From Marivirga harenae (GTDB lineage: Bacteria > Bacteroidota > Bacteroidia > Cytophagales > Cyclobacteriaceae), in the NCBI RefSeq assembly GCF_030534335.1, contig NZ_CP130565.1:131501-195500 (forward strand): a stretch of DNA of 64,000 bases, written 5' to 3'. Each line of letters begins with the position of its first letter. Positions within the stretch are counted from its first letter, which is position 1. Below, in pieces: positions 8,086-17,325 of the stretch. The notes under the pieces were generated by a model. That model ran no database searches. It saw only the letters and a program-made list of their open reading frames with translations, and was not told where the DNA came from. A program made the translations under genes and the position numbers.

Positions 8086-11000
8086 TTTCAATCAAAAACA
8101 TACTCACCATCTCCCGTTTTGAAGCAAAAGTGCTGTGGAGAAACTGGTTTTTTAGAATTTTAGCTATAGCTGGTATAGGCTTCTTAACTATTTTCAATAT
8201 CGCAGTTTTTTCTGAAGCCGATGTACCCAGATGGGCTAATCTTGCCAATAGTTGGATGATGCCTTATGCCAGTTTAGCTTTAATAGCAATCCCACAAGCA
8301 GCAGCCGTGATATTTTTAGCTTCTGGCCTAATTAAGAAGGATAAAAAAATTGATACAAACGAGGTCTTTTTTGTTCGCCCGATCAGTAATCTTGATTATG
8401 TTTTCGGGAAGGCATTGGCACTTTTTAAGCTCTTCTTTCTACTGAATTTGGTATTTGTATTACTATCACTAGTGTTTAACATTACCAGTCCTTACACCAC
8501 CTTCGAGCCGTTGGCCTACGTCATTTACCCTTTATTGACCAGTATGCCGACTATCGTTTTTACCACCGGCTTATCCTTTTTATTGGTGACGCTCCTTAAA
8601 AACCAGCCGATTACCATTGTGCTGCTATTAGGAATTGCTGGTGTACAGTTAATTTACTATTTTGATCAATTTTCTAATATTTTGGATTTTACCGCCTTTA
8701 GGCTTTCCATGTTTACTTCGGACATCTCAGGATTTGAGGATATGGAATTTGCCATTATGCAAAGGTCTTTTTACTTCATTGCAGGGATTGCCTTATTATT
8801 TATTACCGCCTTCTTTTTAGATCGATTGTCCAGCCATAAGACTACTAAGCTACTAACTGGCACTATTGGAATCCTGATCTTGGGCATTTCCGCTTTTGTG
8901 ATGCTGCAACTATGGAATATCCGTCAGGATCCAATCGACTTGAGAGAAGAAATGATCAGCTTGAACGGTGAATGGGCAGAAGTTCCCAATATCACAATTG
9001 TGTCCAATTCCATTGAGATCGAATTGAAGAATCAGCAACTCTATGGCAAATCAGCCATGAAAGTTCAAAACAATAGCGGTCAGCTGCTTGATTCAATCTA
9101 TTTCACGCTTAATCCCGGACTTGCAATCGATCAGGTATCTGTTAATGGCAAAATCGTGGAAGCCCGCAAAAATCTGCAAATAGTATCTATAAATCAAGCT
9201 GGCAAGATTGCTCGTGGGGAAGAAATTGAAGTGGAAATTGAATACCATGGAGATATTAAACAATCTGCCGCGCACTTAGAAGTTGATCAGGAACGTTACG
9301 AGGCTGCTTACGAGTACTTTGCTTTTTCTCTGCAAAAAAAATACGCCTTTCTAGATGATGATTACGCATTGCTCACCAAAGATGTGCTCTGGTACCCTGA
9401 CACGCAAATTGGATATAATCAGGAATCCTCTACAAGTGAACGACTGTCATTTATCAACTTTCAATTGAAAGTGAAAACGCAGGATGGCCAAATGGCTATT
9501 TCGCAGGGCGAATCAACTATAACTGATAATATTTTTGAATTCCAATCAGACTATGCGCTGCCCCAAATATCACTAGTGATCGGTGATTACGTAAAGAAAG
9601 ATATTACAGTAGATTCGGTAAATTATGTACTCTATCACTATCGTAACAATGATTTTTTAACAAAACAATTGGACCAACTCTCTGATACTGTCCAATTCCT
9701 AATCGCTGATCTTGCCAATGAATATCAAGATGCCCAGAAAATTCAGTATCCTTTTAAACGACTCCAATTTGTAGAGACACCGCTACAGTTTACAGCTTAT
9801 AATAAAATCTACGAAAGTCATCAGGCGTACCTACAGCCCGAAACTGTCTATTGGCCTGAAAAAGGAGGTGATATCCGTCAATTTGATCTGCGAATGCAAT
9901 TGCGTGATATGAATAATCAAGCAAAGCGAAACAATCAAACCTTATCGGACAAACAAAAACAAGCGAATGTTTTTAATGACCTCATTAAGCGAGTGTTTAC
10001 CAAACAAATTGGTGCAAAATATACTTTTGACGGCAATAATATAGATGATGCCGACTATTCCATTTTCCCTAACTACTATACCTACAATGCTGGTTTCGGC
10101 AGTGAAGAATGGCCACTGCTCAACAGCAGCATTGCTACCTATTTAAAAAATGAAAAGAAAGCCCAAAGAGATTTCTCGAGAGATAGATATGGAATTTCAT
10201 TTACCGAGGAATGTAACAAGCTCATGAGAGAGTCTTCTCTTGAAGAGATTTTATCCCAGGCAGAATTCAACAAAATTCAGAAGTCTATCTCCTTAAAAAG
10301 CCAATATCTATTTTCATACTTGGGTGAGTTGGTAGGAGAAAGCAATTTTAAAAGCTTTCTTTTCGACTGGGTCAATGCACACAGTCATCAGCTAACAAGC
10401 TATCAAGAGTTGCGAAAAGCATTGATAGCTGAATTTCAGCTCGACCTGGATCCCATTATTGAAAAAGTATATTCAGAAACAGCGCAAGCTGCCTTTGTAA
10501 TACAAGATCTTCAGAAATATGAAGTATTGGATGGAGATAGAAAGCGATTTCAAATTTTAGTTGAAATAAAAAATATTGGGGATAATGATGGGGTCGTTGA
10601 AGTGAATTTCGTCACTGGAAATGATGAAGATGATGATGATTTCTGGAGAAATAAGGTAAATGAAGAAACGGAAACTGAAAAAGCCGGGCAACTGTCTGTC
10701 ATCAGAAAAGGAGAAACGAAGTTACTCGGCTTTGTTCTAGATGAAAAACCTGACAATATCACCATCAACACCATTATATCCAGAAACATCCCTTCAAAAA
10801 TTAATATGTCCATAGGTCCCTTGAGTAAACGAGAAGGAGCCACCTTATTCGAAGGAGAACGCATTATCAATCAAGAAACAACTACTCATCTGAATGAGCT
10901 GATTGTAGATAATGAAGATGCTGGATTTAGCAGTTTTAGTCCAATAAAACCAACTTACCTAAAAGCTTATCTCGATAGTCGAAAAACAACTGAACAGGAA

Positions 11001-11417
11001 TATTATGGGAGCTGGGATCGCCCCTATTCAAAATGGCTGGCCACTACAGGTTCAGATTTTTACGGTGAAGTGATTCGATCTGCTCATTTTGCCCGCTCTG
11101 GTAGTGGTGAGAAGGTCGTAACATGGACGCCTGAATTTAAAGAAGAGGGCTTTTATGATATTTATACCTATATGAAGGGAAAGAATCAGAATGAATACAG
11201 TGGCAGTGATGGCAATAGTAAACAGTATTTCTATCACTATATCATCAAGCACGCAGATGGTGAGGATAACATCAATTACAATATTTCTAATGCAGAACCA
11301 GGTTGGAATTTCCTGGGATCATATTATTTCAATGAAGAAGGAGGAAGCGTTTCGCTAACAGATGAATGCGACCTTCGGACAGTTTATGCAGATGCGATAA
11401 AATGGGTTAAGCAATAA
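8082..11417 (+). CDS. ABC-2 permease fused to an M1-peptidase-like domain and a golvesin-like C-terminal domain
   Basis: 1111 residues in three parts. Residues 1-280 hold about six to seven membrane segments of ABC-2 exporter type. Residues about 290-900 read as an M1 aminopeptidase-like fold (strand-rich domain, then an alpha-helical part), but no HExxH zinc motif is present, so catalysis is unlikely. Residues about 940-1111 resemble the golvesin / xanthan-lyase C-terminal domain: IVDNEDAGF at its start, YYGSW, VTWTPEFKEEGFYDIYTY, then YFNEEGGSVSLTDECD and YADAIKWV. The large part should lie in the periplasm. Partner ATPase is the overlapping upstream gene. Permease-M1 fusions are known in Bacteroidota; the added golvesin-like domain is what stands out. 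Confidence 0.78.
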   Translation: MISIKNILTISRFEAKVLWRNWFFRILAIAGIGFLTIFNIAVFSEADVPRWANLANSWMMPYASLALIAIPQAAAVIFLASGLIKKDKKIDTNEVFFVRPISNLDYVFGKALALFKLFFLLNLVFVLLSLVFNITSPYTTFEPLAYVIYPLLTSMPTIVFTTGLSFLLVTLLKNQPITIVLLLGIAGVQLIYYFDQFSNILDFTAFRLSMFTSDISGFEDMEFAIMQRSFYFIAGIALLFITAFFLDRLSSHKTTKLLTGTIGILILGISAFVMLQLWNIRQDPIDLREEMISLNGEWAEVPNITIVSNSIEIELKNQQLYGKSAMKVQNNSGQLLDSIYFTLNPGLAIDQVSVNGKIVEARKNLQIVSINQAGKIARGEEIEVEIEYHGDIKQSAAHLEVDQERYEAAYEYFAFSLQKKYAFLDDDYALLTKDVLWYPDTQIGYNQESSTSERLSFINFQLKVKTQDGQMAISQGESTITDNIFEFQSDYALPQISLVIGDYVKKDITVDSVNYVLYHYRNNDFLTKQLDQLSDTVQFLIADLANEYQDAQKIQYPFKRLQFVETPLQFTAYNKIYESHQAYLQPETVYWPEKGGDIRQFDLRMQLRDMNNQAKRNNQTLSDKQKQANVFNDLIKRVFTKQIGAKYTFDGNNIDDADYSIFPNYYTYNAGFGSEEWPLLNSSIATYLKNEKKAQRDFSRDRYGISFTEECNKLMRESSLEEILSQAEFNKIQKSISLKSQYLFSYLGELVGESNFKSFLFDWVNAHSHQLTSYQELRKALIAEFQLDLDPIIEKVYSETAQAAFVIQDLQKYEVLDGDRKRFQILVEIKNIGDNDGVVEVNFVTGNDEDDDDFWRNKVNEETETEKAGQLSVIRKGETKLLGFVLDEKPDNITINTIISRNIPSKINMSIGPLSKREGATLFEGERIINQETTTHLNELIVDNEDAGFSSFSPIKPTYLKAYLDSRKTTEQEYYGSWDRPYSKWLATTGSDFYGEVIRSAHFARSGSGEKVVTWTPEFKEEGFYDIYTYMKGKNQNEYSGSDGNSKQYFYHYIIKHADGEDNINYNISNAEPGWNFLGSYYFNEEGGSVSLTDECDLRTVYADAIKWVKQ

Positions 11418-11422
11418 CAATT

Positions 11423-12925
11423 ATGAACAGAACTAAAGAAATTCAAAGGAAAACATCCGCTGCCGTCAGCAAACTGGCGGTGATGCTGATGATCATGGGC
11501 TGCTGTATAGTCTCCCAACAAGTGTTGGCACAAAATACGCTTACGCTGCAGGAAGCAATCGAAATTGCACAACAAAAGAGTCCTACAATAAAAAAATCGA
11601 AACTTAACCTATACGGAAATCAAAGAAGTCTGGACGCACAGCGTGCTGCTTTAAAATCCAGATTTTCCTTAGATGTGACGCCTTTTGATTATAATCGAAA
11701 CCGAAACTTTAACGACTTATTTTCACAGTGGAATACGAATGAAGACTATAACTCTTTCGCTAATTTTTCAGTGTCACAGCCAATCGTAGCTACAGACGGC
11801 ACAGTTTCTCTAATCAACCAGTTTGGCTACCGTGATAATTACTCTGAATTTCAAGATGTCAGAACAAAAACCTTTAGCAATAATCTGTACCTGCAGGTAG
11901 AACAACCCATTTTCACCTACAATAGAACAAAACTTCAGTTAAAAGAATTGGAGCTTAACTTGGAAAATGCCCAAATCAGCAATGGAATACAGCTCTTGAG
12001 CCTAGAACAAAATGTGACACAGTCCTTCTACAATTTCTATCAGCGTCAAAATAATTTAGAAATCGCCACTGATGAATACGAAAATCAGAAAGTTAGCTAT
12101 GATATAACTTTAAATAAAGTAGAAGCCGATCTTTTGGCTAAGGAAGAATTGTATCAGGCTGAACTAAACTTAGCTTCCTCCAAATCAACAATGGAGAACA
12201 ATGAAGTATTGCTCAACAATGCTTCGGATGATTTTAAACTCCTCTTGGGTATTGATTTAGATGAGGATATTGAAGTCTTGGTGGATATCGATTTCATCAC
12301 CCGAAAAGTTGATCTCGCTAAAGCCATAACCCACGGACTTGAACACCGCATGGAATTAAGACAGCGCGGGATGGATATAGAGCGATCGAAATTTGAATTA
12401 ATCCGCACCAGGGCATTAAATGAATTTAAAGGATCCGTTGCTCTCTCATTGGGTGTTTTTGGTGATAACGAACAAGCACCTGAAGTATATCAGCAACCCA
12501 ATTTAAATCCTCGGGTCGCCATAACCTTCAATATCCCGATTTGGGATTGGGGCGAAAATAAAGCTAGAATGGATGCTGCCAATGCTAATCTTGAAATCAA
12601 TAAAGTGGATTTACAAGTGGAAGAGAACAACATCATTATCAGCATCAGAAAGATCTACAGAAACCTTCAAAATCTGGAAAATCAGATTTCCATCGCTGAA
12701 CAAAATGTGGAAAATGCCAAGCTTACTTATGATATCAATCTTGAAAGATACAAAAATGGAGATCTGACCAGTATAGATCTCAACAGATTTCAAAGCCAGC
12801 TTTCGGAGAAGAAAAGTGCGCTAGCTGATGCCTTGATTAATTACAAAATGGAATTACTAAATCTTAAGGTTCAGTCACTGTACGATTTCGAGAAGAATGA
12901 ACCAGTGATGATAAGGAATTATTAG
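11423..12925 (+). CDS. TolC-family outer-membrane efflux channel
   Basis: 500 residues. A signal peptide ends near SQQVLAQ (around residue 37) after an unusually long basic N-terminus. The mature protein begins NTLTLQEAIEIAQQKSPTI, the classic start of OEP-family channels, and shows the two long coiled-coil halves with repeated helical text (LENQISIAEQNVENAKLTYDI, RYKNGDLTSIDLNRFQSQL). The gene is five bases downstream of the permease fusion and upstream of the adaptor and RND genes, so it provides the outer-membrane exit for the pump assembly. Confidence 0.92.
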   Translation: MNRTKEIQRKTSAAVSKLAVMLMIMGCCIVSQQVLAQNTLTLQEAIEIAQQKSPTIKKSKLNLYGNQRSLDAQRAALKSRFSLDVTPFDYNRNRNFNDLFSQWNTNEDYNSFANFSVSQPIVATDGTVSLINQFGYRDNYSEFQDVRTKTFSNNLYLQVEQPIFTYNRTKLQLKELELNLENAQISNGIQLLSLEQNVTQSFYNFYQRQNNLEIATDEYENQKVSYDITLNKVEADLLAKEELYQAELNLASSKSTMENNEVLLNNASDDFKLLLGIDLDEDIEVLVDIDFITRKVDLAKAITHGLEHRMELRQRGMDIERSKFELIRTRALNEFKGSVALSLGVFGDNEQAPEVYQQPNLNPRVAITFNIPIWDWGENKARMDAANANLEINKVDLQVEENNIIISIRKIYRNLQNLENQISIAEQNVENAKLTYDINLERYKNGDLTSIDLNRFQSQLSEKKSALADALINYKMELLNLKVQSLYDFEKNEPVMIRNY

Positions 12926-13043
12926 TTATAGGTTATAGGTGATAGGTTTTAAGCTATTCTACATATAGAATAGACACTCTACCTACTACCTAACACCTAA
13001 TACTTACTACTTAAAACTTACAACACTACTTAAATCTAACAAT
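12926..13043. other. Spacer with slippage-like repeats
   Basis: The 118 bases between the channel and adaptor genes contain TTATAGGTTATAGGTGATAGG and later CTACCTACTACCTAACACCTAATAC, near-complementary short tandem text that could fold weakly. No gene, no clear promoter and no intrinsic terminator is seen, so transcription probably continues. Confidence 0.4.
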
Positions 13044-14102
13044 ATGAAAAAGCTATTAACTTGGAGTACTCCCCTTCTATTGATGACTATTTTATGGTCA
13101 TGCGGTAATGAAGAGTCCAATATTCAAACAGAAATAAAGATTCCCGTTTCGGTGGTCAGTATCAAGCCAGCAAGCATCTCAAGATTTATTGAGACCACAG
13201 GAACGGTATATTCTTCCAAAGAAGGCACTATGAAATCGGAAATGAGCGGACTTTACCGTATTCAACGAAATCCAGCTACCGGAAAGCCTTTTGCACTAGG
13301 CGATGCTGTAAAAGCCAATCAGATTGTAATAAGGCTTGAAAATGAGGAGTTTGTCAATGGTCTGCAAGTAGAAGGTAAAAGACTTAATTTAGAGTTGGCC
13401 GAAAACAATCTTGAAAAACAAAAATCACTTTATGATAAAGGAGGCGTTACCCAAACGGAATTGAAAAATGCCTCTATACAGTACGTGAATGCCAAATATT
13501 CCTTTGAAAATGCGGAGATTCAGTTGGCAAAAATGGCTGTAAGAGCACCATTTGACGGGGTAATAGTGGAACTTCCATACCATACCGATGGTGTGAAAAT
13601 TGATCAGGGAACTGCGCTTTTTAGAGTCATGGAATATGATAAACTCTTAATGGACGTAAAACTACCTGAAAAGCATTTGCCTGAAGTCACTTTAGATCAA
13701 CTGGTGCAAATTACCAATTACAATATTGGCAATGACACCATTGAAGGAAGGATCAGCCAAATTTCTCCTATCGTCAATCCGGATACGCGAACATTCCAAA
13801 GTGTTCTACAAATCAACAATGAAAAACGCTCACTACGGCCGGGTATGTTTATTAAAGCGGCTATTCTTTCTGAGAAACGCGACAGCACCATCGTGATTCC
13901 TAAAGAAACGGTAATCTCACGACAAGATGCTAAAGTGGTTTTTATAGTAGAAAATGGTATAGCCACAGAAAAGCAAATCACCACCGGACTCGAAACCATG
14001 GATGAGATAGAAGTATTGAGTGGACTGAAAATCAACGACCGATTAGTAGTCACTGGATTTGAGACGCTAAGAAATAAATCTAAGGTAAGTGTATTACAAT
14101 AA
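13044..14102 (+). CDS. RND efflux periplasmic adaptor subunit (lipoprotein)
   Basis: 352 residues. The signal peptide ends in a lipobox-like LWSCGNEE, so the protein is probably lipid-anchored. A long helical hairpin (LNLELAENNLEKQKSLYDKGGVTQTELKNASI, given here only as the region around residues 115-150) separates the two halves of a lipoyl-like domain; APFDGVI and LRPGMF are the expected adaptor motifs. It should bridge the TolC-type channel (11423) and the inner-membrane RND pumps (14155, 17318). One adaptor gene serves two pumps in this cluster. Confidence 0.92.
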   Translation: MKKLLTWSTPLLLMTILWSCGNEESNIQTEIKIPVSVVSIKPASISRFIETTGTVYSSKEGTMKSEMSGLYRIQRNPATGKPFALGDAVKANQIVIRLENEEFVNGLQVEGKRLNLELAENNLEKQKSLYDKGGVTQTELKNASIQYVNAKYSFENAEIQLAKMAVRAPFDGVIVELPYHTDGVKIDQGTALFRVMEYDKLLMDVKLPEKHLPEVTLDQLVQITNYNIGNDTIEGRISQISPIVNPDTRTFQSVLQINNEKRSLRPGMFIKAAILSEKRDSTIVIPKETVISRQDAKVVFIVENGIATEKQITTGLETMDEIEVLSGLKINDRLVVTGFETLRNKSKVSVLQ

Positions 14103-14154
14103 ATGCTGATCGTCAGATCACATCTAATGTTTCCATTATTTAACCCCAACTAAA

Positions 14155-17100
14155 TTGAAAAAGATAGTTTCACTGGCCGTATCATACCCTATTTCCATCC
14201 TCATGATGGTTTTAGCGGTAATTTTATTAGGTACCATCTCTTTTGGAAAACTACCAATTGAACTGTTTCCTGATTTAAAGAACCCTACGCTATTCGTAGA
14301 ATTAAAAGCGGGCATTAAACCGCCTTCTGAAATTGAAAAGCAATTTATAGAGTCGATTGAGTCTGTTGCGATCCGACAAAATGGAGCTGTAGAAGTCAGT
14401 TCCATTAGTCAAACAGGCTACGGACGCGTTACCGTTCAATATGATTGGGGTAAAGATATGGACGAAGCATTTTTGGATCTTCAGAAATCGCTCTCCAATT
14501 TCTCTTTAGATGAGGAGATTGAAGAATTCGTGATCTCCCAATTTGATCCTAATGCCACTCCTATCATGGTATTGGGAATCTATAACCCCAATTCTGCTGA
14601 TACTGAAGCACTAAGAAAAGTAGCTGAGAATAATTTCAGAAATGAGATCATCCGACTGCCCGGAATTGCTGAAGTTAGACTTTCGGGTGAGCAGGAAAAA
14701 GAAGTGGTTTTAGAGACAGACCCAAACTTATTGGCTTCTTATGGACTTACAGTCAATGATATAGTAGCAAAAATAGAGAACTATAACCGGAACGTTTCTG
14801 GTGGATTTATTGAAGAGTTGGGTCGTAAATATGTCATTAAGGGACTAGGTATAATTGAAAATCCGGAAGACTTACAAGAGCTGGTAGTGGGTTATACCAG
14901 TAGAGAAAACAGCGGTACTAATCCCGCTTCCGCTCAAGTAAGTCCTGAAGCAGCCCAACAAGCTTCTGTACCACAGGCCTCAACAGCTGGCCAAGTTCCT
15001 GTGCTCTTGCGAGAAGTAGCTACACTGAAAATATTAGATAAAGAAGCCAACAGCATCGTGCGAGTAAATCAGCAACGAAGCTTGGGGATGTCCATCTTTA
15101 AAGAAACGAAATACAATACTGTAAATGCGGTAAATGAATTGACTGCAGCCTTGGATGGTTTAAAAAAATCTGTTCCCGGCTATGAATTTGTCGTGATTCA
15201 AAATCAAGGAAGATTTATTCAGGGCGCTATTGATGAAGTGAAAGATTCAGGACTTTATGGTGCACTTTTCGCAGTCATTATCTTATTCGTTTTCCTACGA
15301 AGAATAGGCTCTACATTGATCATTAGCATCGCTATTCCGGTTTCGATTATAGCCACCTTCAATTTGATGTATTTCAATGGTCTTACCTTAAATGTAATGA
15401 CTCTTGGAGGTTTGGCTCTAGGAGCAGGTATGTTAGTAGATAATGCCATTGTAGTGGTAGAAGCCATTTTTCGAAGACGTGAAGAAGGCATGAGCGTAAT
15501 AGATGCTGCTATCAAAGGAACGAGTGATGTGAGTGGTGCAATTACAGCCTCTACGCTTACTACCATAGTGGTTTTTTTGCCGATTGTCTATTTACAAGGA
15601 CCATCCGGAGAATTATTTAAAGATCAGGCATGGACGGTGGCTTTTTCACTCATTTCCTCTCTGGCCGTAGCCATTTTGGTTATCCCAATGCTCTTTTCTC
15701 AAATTTTCCGCAAGGATAAGACCAAGCAAATGGAGAAGCCGCTTAAGTATAAGGCTTATCGTAGTTTCTTAGATAAAGTATTGCGCTACCGAATTGCATT
15801 TATTGTGATTTCATTTCTACTGGTTTTAGGTTCTTACCAACTGATCGAGATTATTGGCAGCGAATATATGCCGCAAGCAGGCACCAAAGCCATATCCGTT
15901 GACCTCAAGCTAAGCAATGGCACTCCGCTATCGAGAACATCTTCCACAGTGGATCAAATCGAAGGTCAGTTGCTGGTCCTTTTTGAAGGACAGCTTAAGC
16001 ACGTGTATTCGCATATTGGCCCTGAGAAAAGCCAGTCTGGCATCGATAACGAAAATGTATATGATGAAAATAAGGCCAACATTAAACTCATATTCAAAGA
16101 GGATTTAGAGTTGGATATTACCACAGTAACCTCCACCCTATCGACTTATTTTGAGGGAATTCCCGGCATTACCGCCAGCTTCTCGAATGACGAAAGTGCG
16201 TTGAATGCAGTCTTGGGCGAAGAGCAAATGCCTTTGGTAGTGGAAGTGAGTGGAGCGGAATTTAAAACCCTAAGTGTTCTATCAGATTCTGTGATGCTCA
16301 TCATGAACCGCAATGATAATATTTACGAGGCGGTTTCTAATCTGGAAGAAGGAGTACCACAAATCAAGGTGGATGTAGATAAATATCGAGCGGGATTACT
16401 ACAGCTGTCGATTGATGATGTTATTAACCAAATCAAAGATCAGCTGGAAGGTAAAAAAGCGGGTACTTTGGAGCGTGGTGGCGAACTACAGGACATCATG
16501 GTCAAAGTACCGAAAATCTCGCTTTCAGGACTGGAAAATATGAGAATTAAAAGTAGCGAACGAGAATTCCCTCTCAGTGAGATTGCCGATGTAAGTGTGC
16601 AATATGCTGCTAATTCTATTTACAGAAAAAACCAAAGTAGAATGGTAACACTGGGCGCCAGAGTAAATCAGAATAAGCCTTACGATCAGATTGTGAAGTC
16701 TATTGATGCTTCCTTTTCAGAAATGACTGTGCCTCCTCAATACAAAATTAATGTAGCCGGTCAGGAAGAAAAACGTAAGGAGTCCATGGCAAACCTCACC
16801 TTCTCTCTTATACTTTCTGTGCTACTGGTTTATATGGTTCTGGCTTCTCAGTTTGAATCACTTTTACATCCCTTCACGATTTTGCTCACCATTCCATTGG
16901 CTTGTGTGGGAGCGCTCGTTTCTTTCTGGATCTTGGGAATGTCCTTAAATATGATGGCCTTTATTGGGATTATCATGCTCGCAGGAATAGCCGTGAACAA
17001 TTCCATTATACTGGTGGACAGTATTAATCGAAATAAACGGAGTGGAATGGCTTTGAGGGAATCAATCTTAGATGCAGCGCAGCGCAGATTCAGACCGATC

Positions 17101-17325
17101 ATCATGACAAGTCTAACCACAATTTTAGCTCTTCTTCCATTAACATTTGGTTTCGGAGAGAGTGCAGCGCTTCGTGCCCCAATGGCTATAGCGGTAATTG
17201 GTGGTTTAGTATCCTCCACATTGCTAACCCTAATTGTGATCCCGTGCTTCTATCAAAGCATCGAAAATCTAATCAGCAAGATTAGAGGAAGTAAAGGCGT
17301 ACAAAACGAAGCGGCTCATGAGTAA
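14155..17325 (+). CDS. RND family efflux pump permease
   Basis: 1056 residues, the usual length for an AcrB-type pump. The start is a TTG at 14155; the only nearby ATG (14127) is in another frame and soon stops. Membrane segment 1 is followed by GKLPIELFPDLKNPTL. Segment 4 carries GMLVDNAIVVVE with D429-N430, where AcrB has two aspartates. The second half repeats the fold and ends before a basic tail. Residues about 250-285 hold an A/Q/S-rich insertion in the porter domain. Overlaps the next gene by eight bases, so two RND proteins are produced together, perhaps as a hetero-trimer. Confidence 0.92.
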   Translation: MKKIVSLAVSYPISILMMVLAVILLGTISFGKLPIELFPDLKNPTLFVELKAGIKPPSEIEKQFIESIESVAIRQNGAVEVSSISQTGYGRVTVQYDWGKDMDEAFLDLQKSLSNFSLDEEIEEFVISQFDPNATPIMVLGIYNPNSADTEALRKVAENNFRNEIIRLPGIAEVRLSGEQEKEVVLETDPNLLASYGLTVNDIVAKIENYNRNVSGGFIEELGRKYVIKGLGIIENPEDLQELVVGYTSRENSGTNPASAQVSPEAAQQASVPQASTAGQVPVLLREVATLKILDKEANSIVRVNQQRSLGMSIFKETKYNTVNAVNELTAALDGLKKSVPGYEFVVIQNQGRFIQGAIDEVKDSGLYGALFAVIILFVFLRRIGSTLIISIAIPVSIIATFNLMYFNGLTLNVMTLGGLALGAGMLVDNAIVVVEAIFRRREEGMSVIDAAIKGTSDVSGAITASTLTTIVVFLPIVYLQGPSGELFKDQAWTVAFSLISSLAVAILVIPMLFSQIFRKDKTKQMEKPLKYKAYRSFLDKVLRYRIAFIVISFLLVLGSYQLIEIIGSEYMPQAGTKAISVDLKLSNGTPLSRTSSTVDQIEGQLLVLFEGQLKHVYSHIGPEKSQSGIDNENVYDENKANIKLIFKEDLELDITTVTSTLSTYFEGIPGITASFSNDESALNAVLGEEQMPLVVEVSGAEFKTLSVLSDSVMLIMNRNDNIYEAVSNLEEGVPQIKVDVDKYRAGLLQLSIDDVINQIKDQLEGKKAGTLERGGELQDIMVKVPKISLSGLENMRIKSSEREFPLSEIADVSVQYAANSIYRKNQSRMVTLGARVNQNKPYDQIVKSIDASFSEMTVPPQYKINVAGQEEKRKESMANLTFSLILSVLLVYMVLASQFESLLHPFTILLTIPLACVGALVSFWILGMSLNMMAFIGIIMLAGIAVNNSIILVDSINRNKRSGMALRESILDAAQRRFRPIIMTSLTTILALLPLTFGFGESAALRAPMAIAVIGGLVSSTLLTLIVIPCFYQSIENLISKIRGSKGVQNEAAHE

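Noticed and set aside
12926-13043. Short tandem-like repeats as a CRISPR-type array
   Set aside because: Units are 7-10 bases, degenerate and without spacers.
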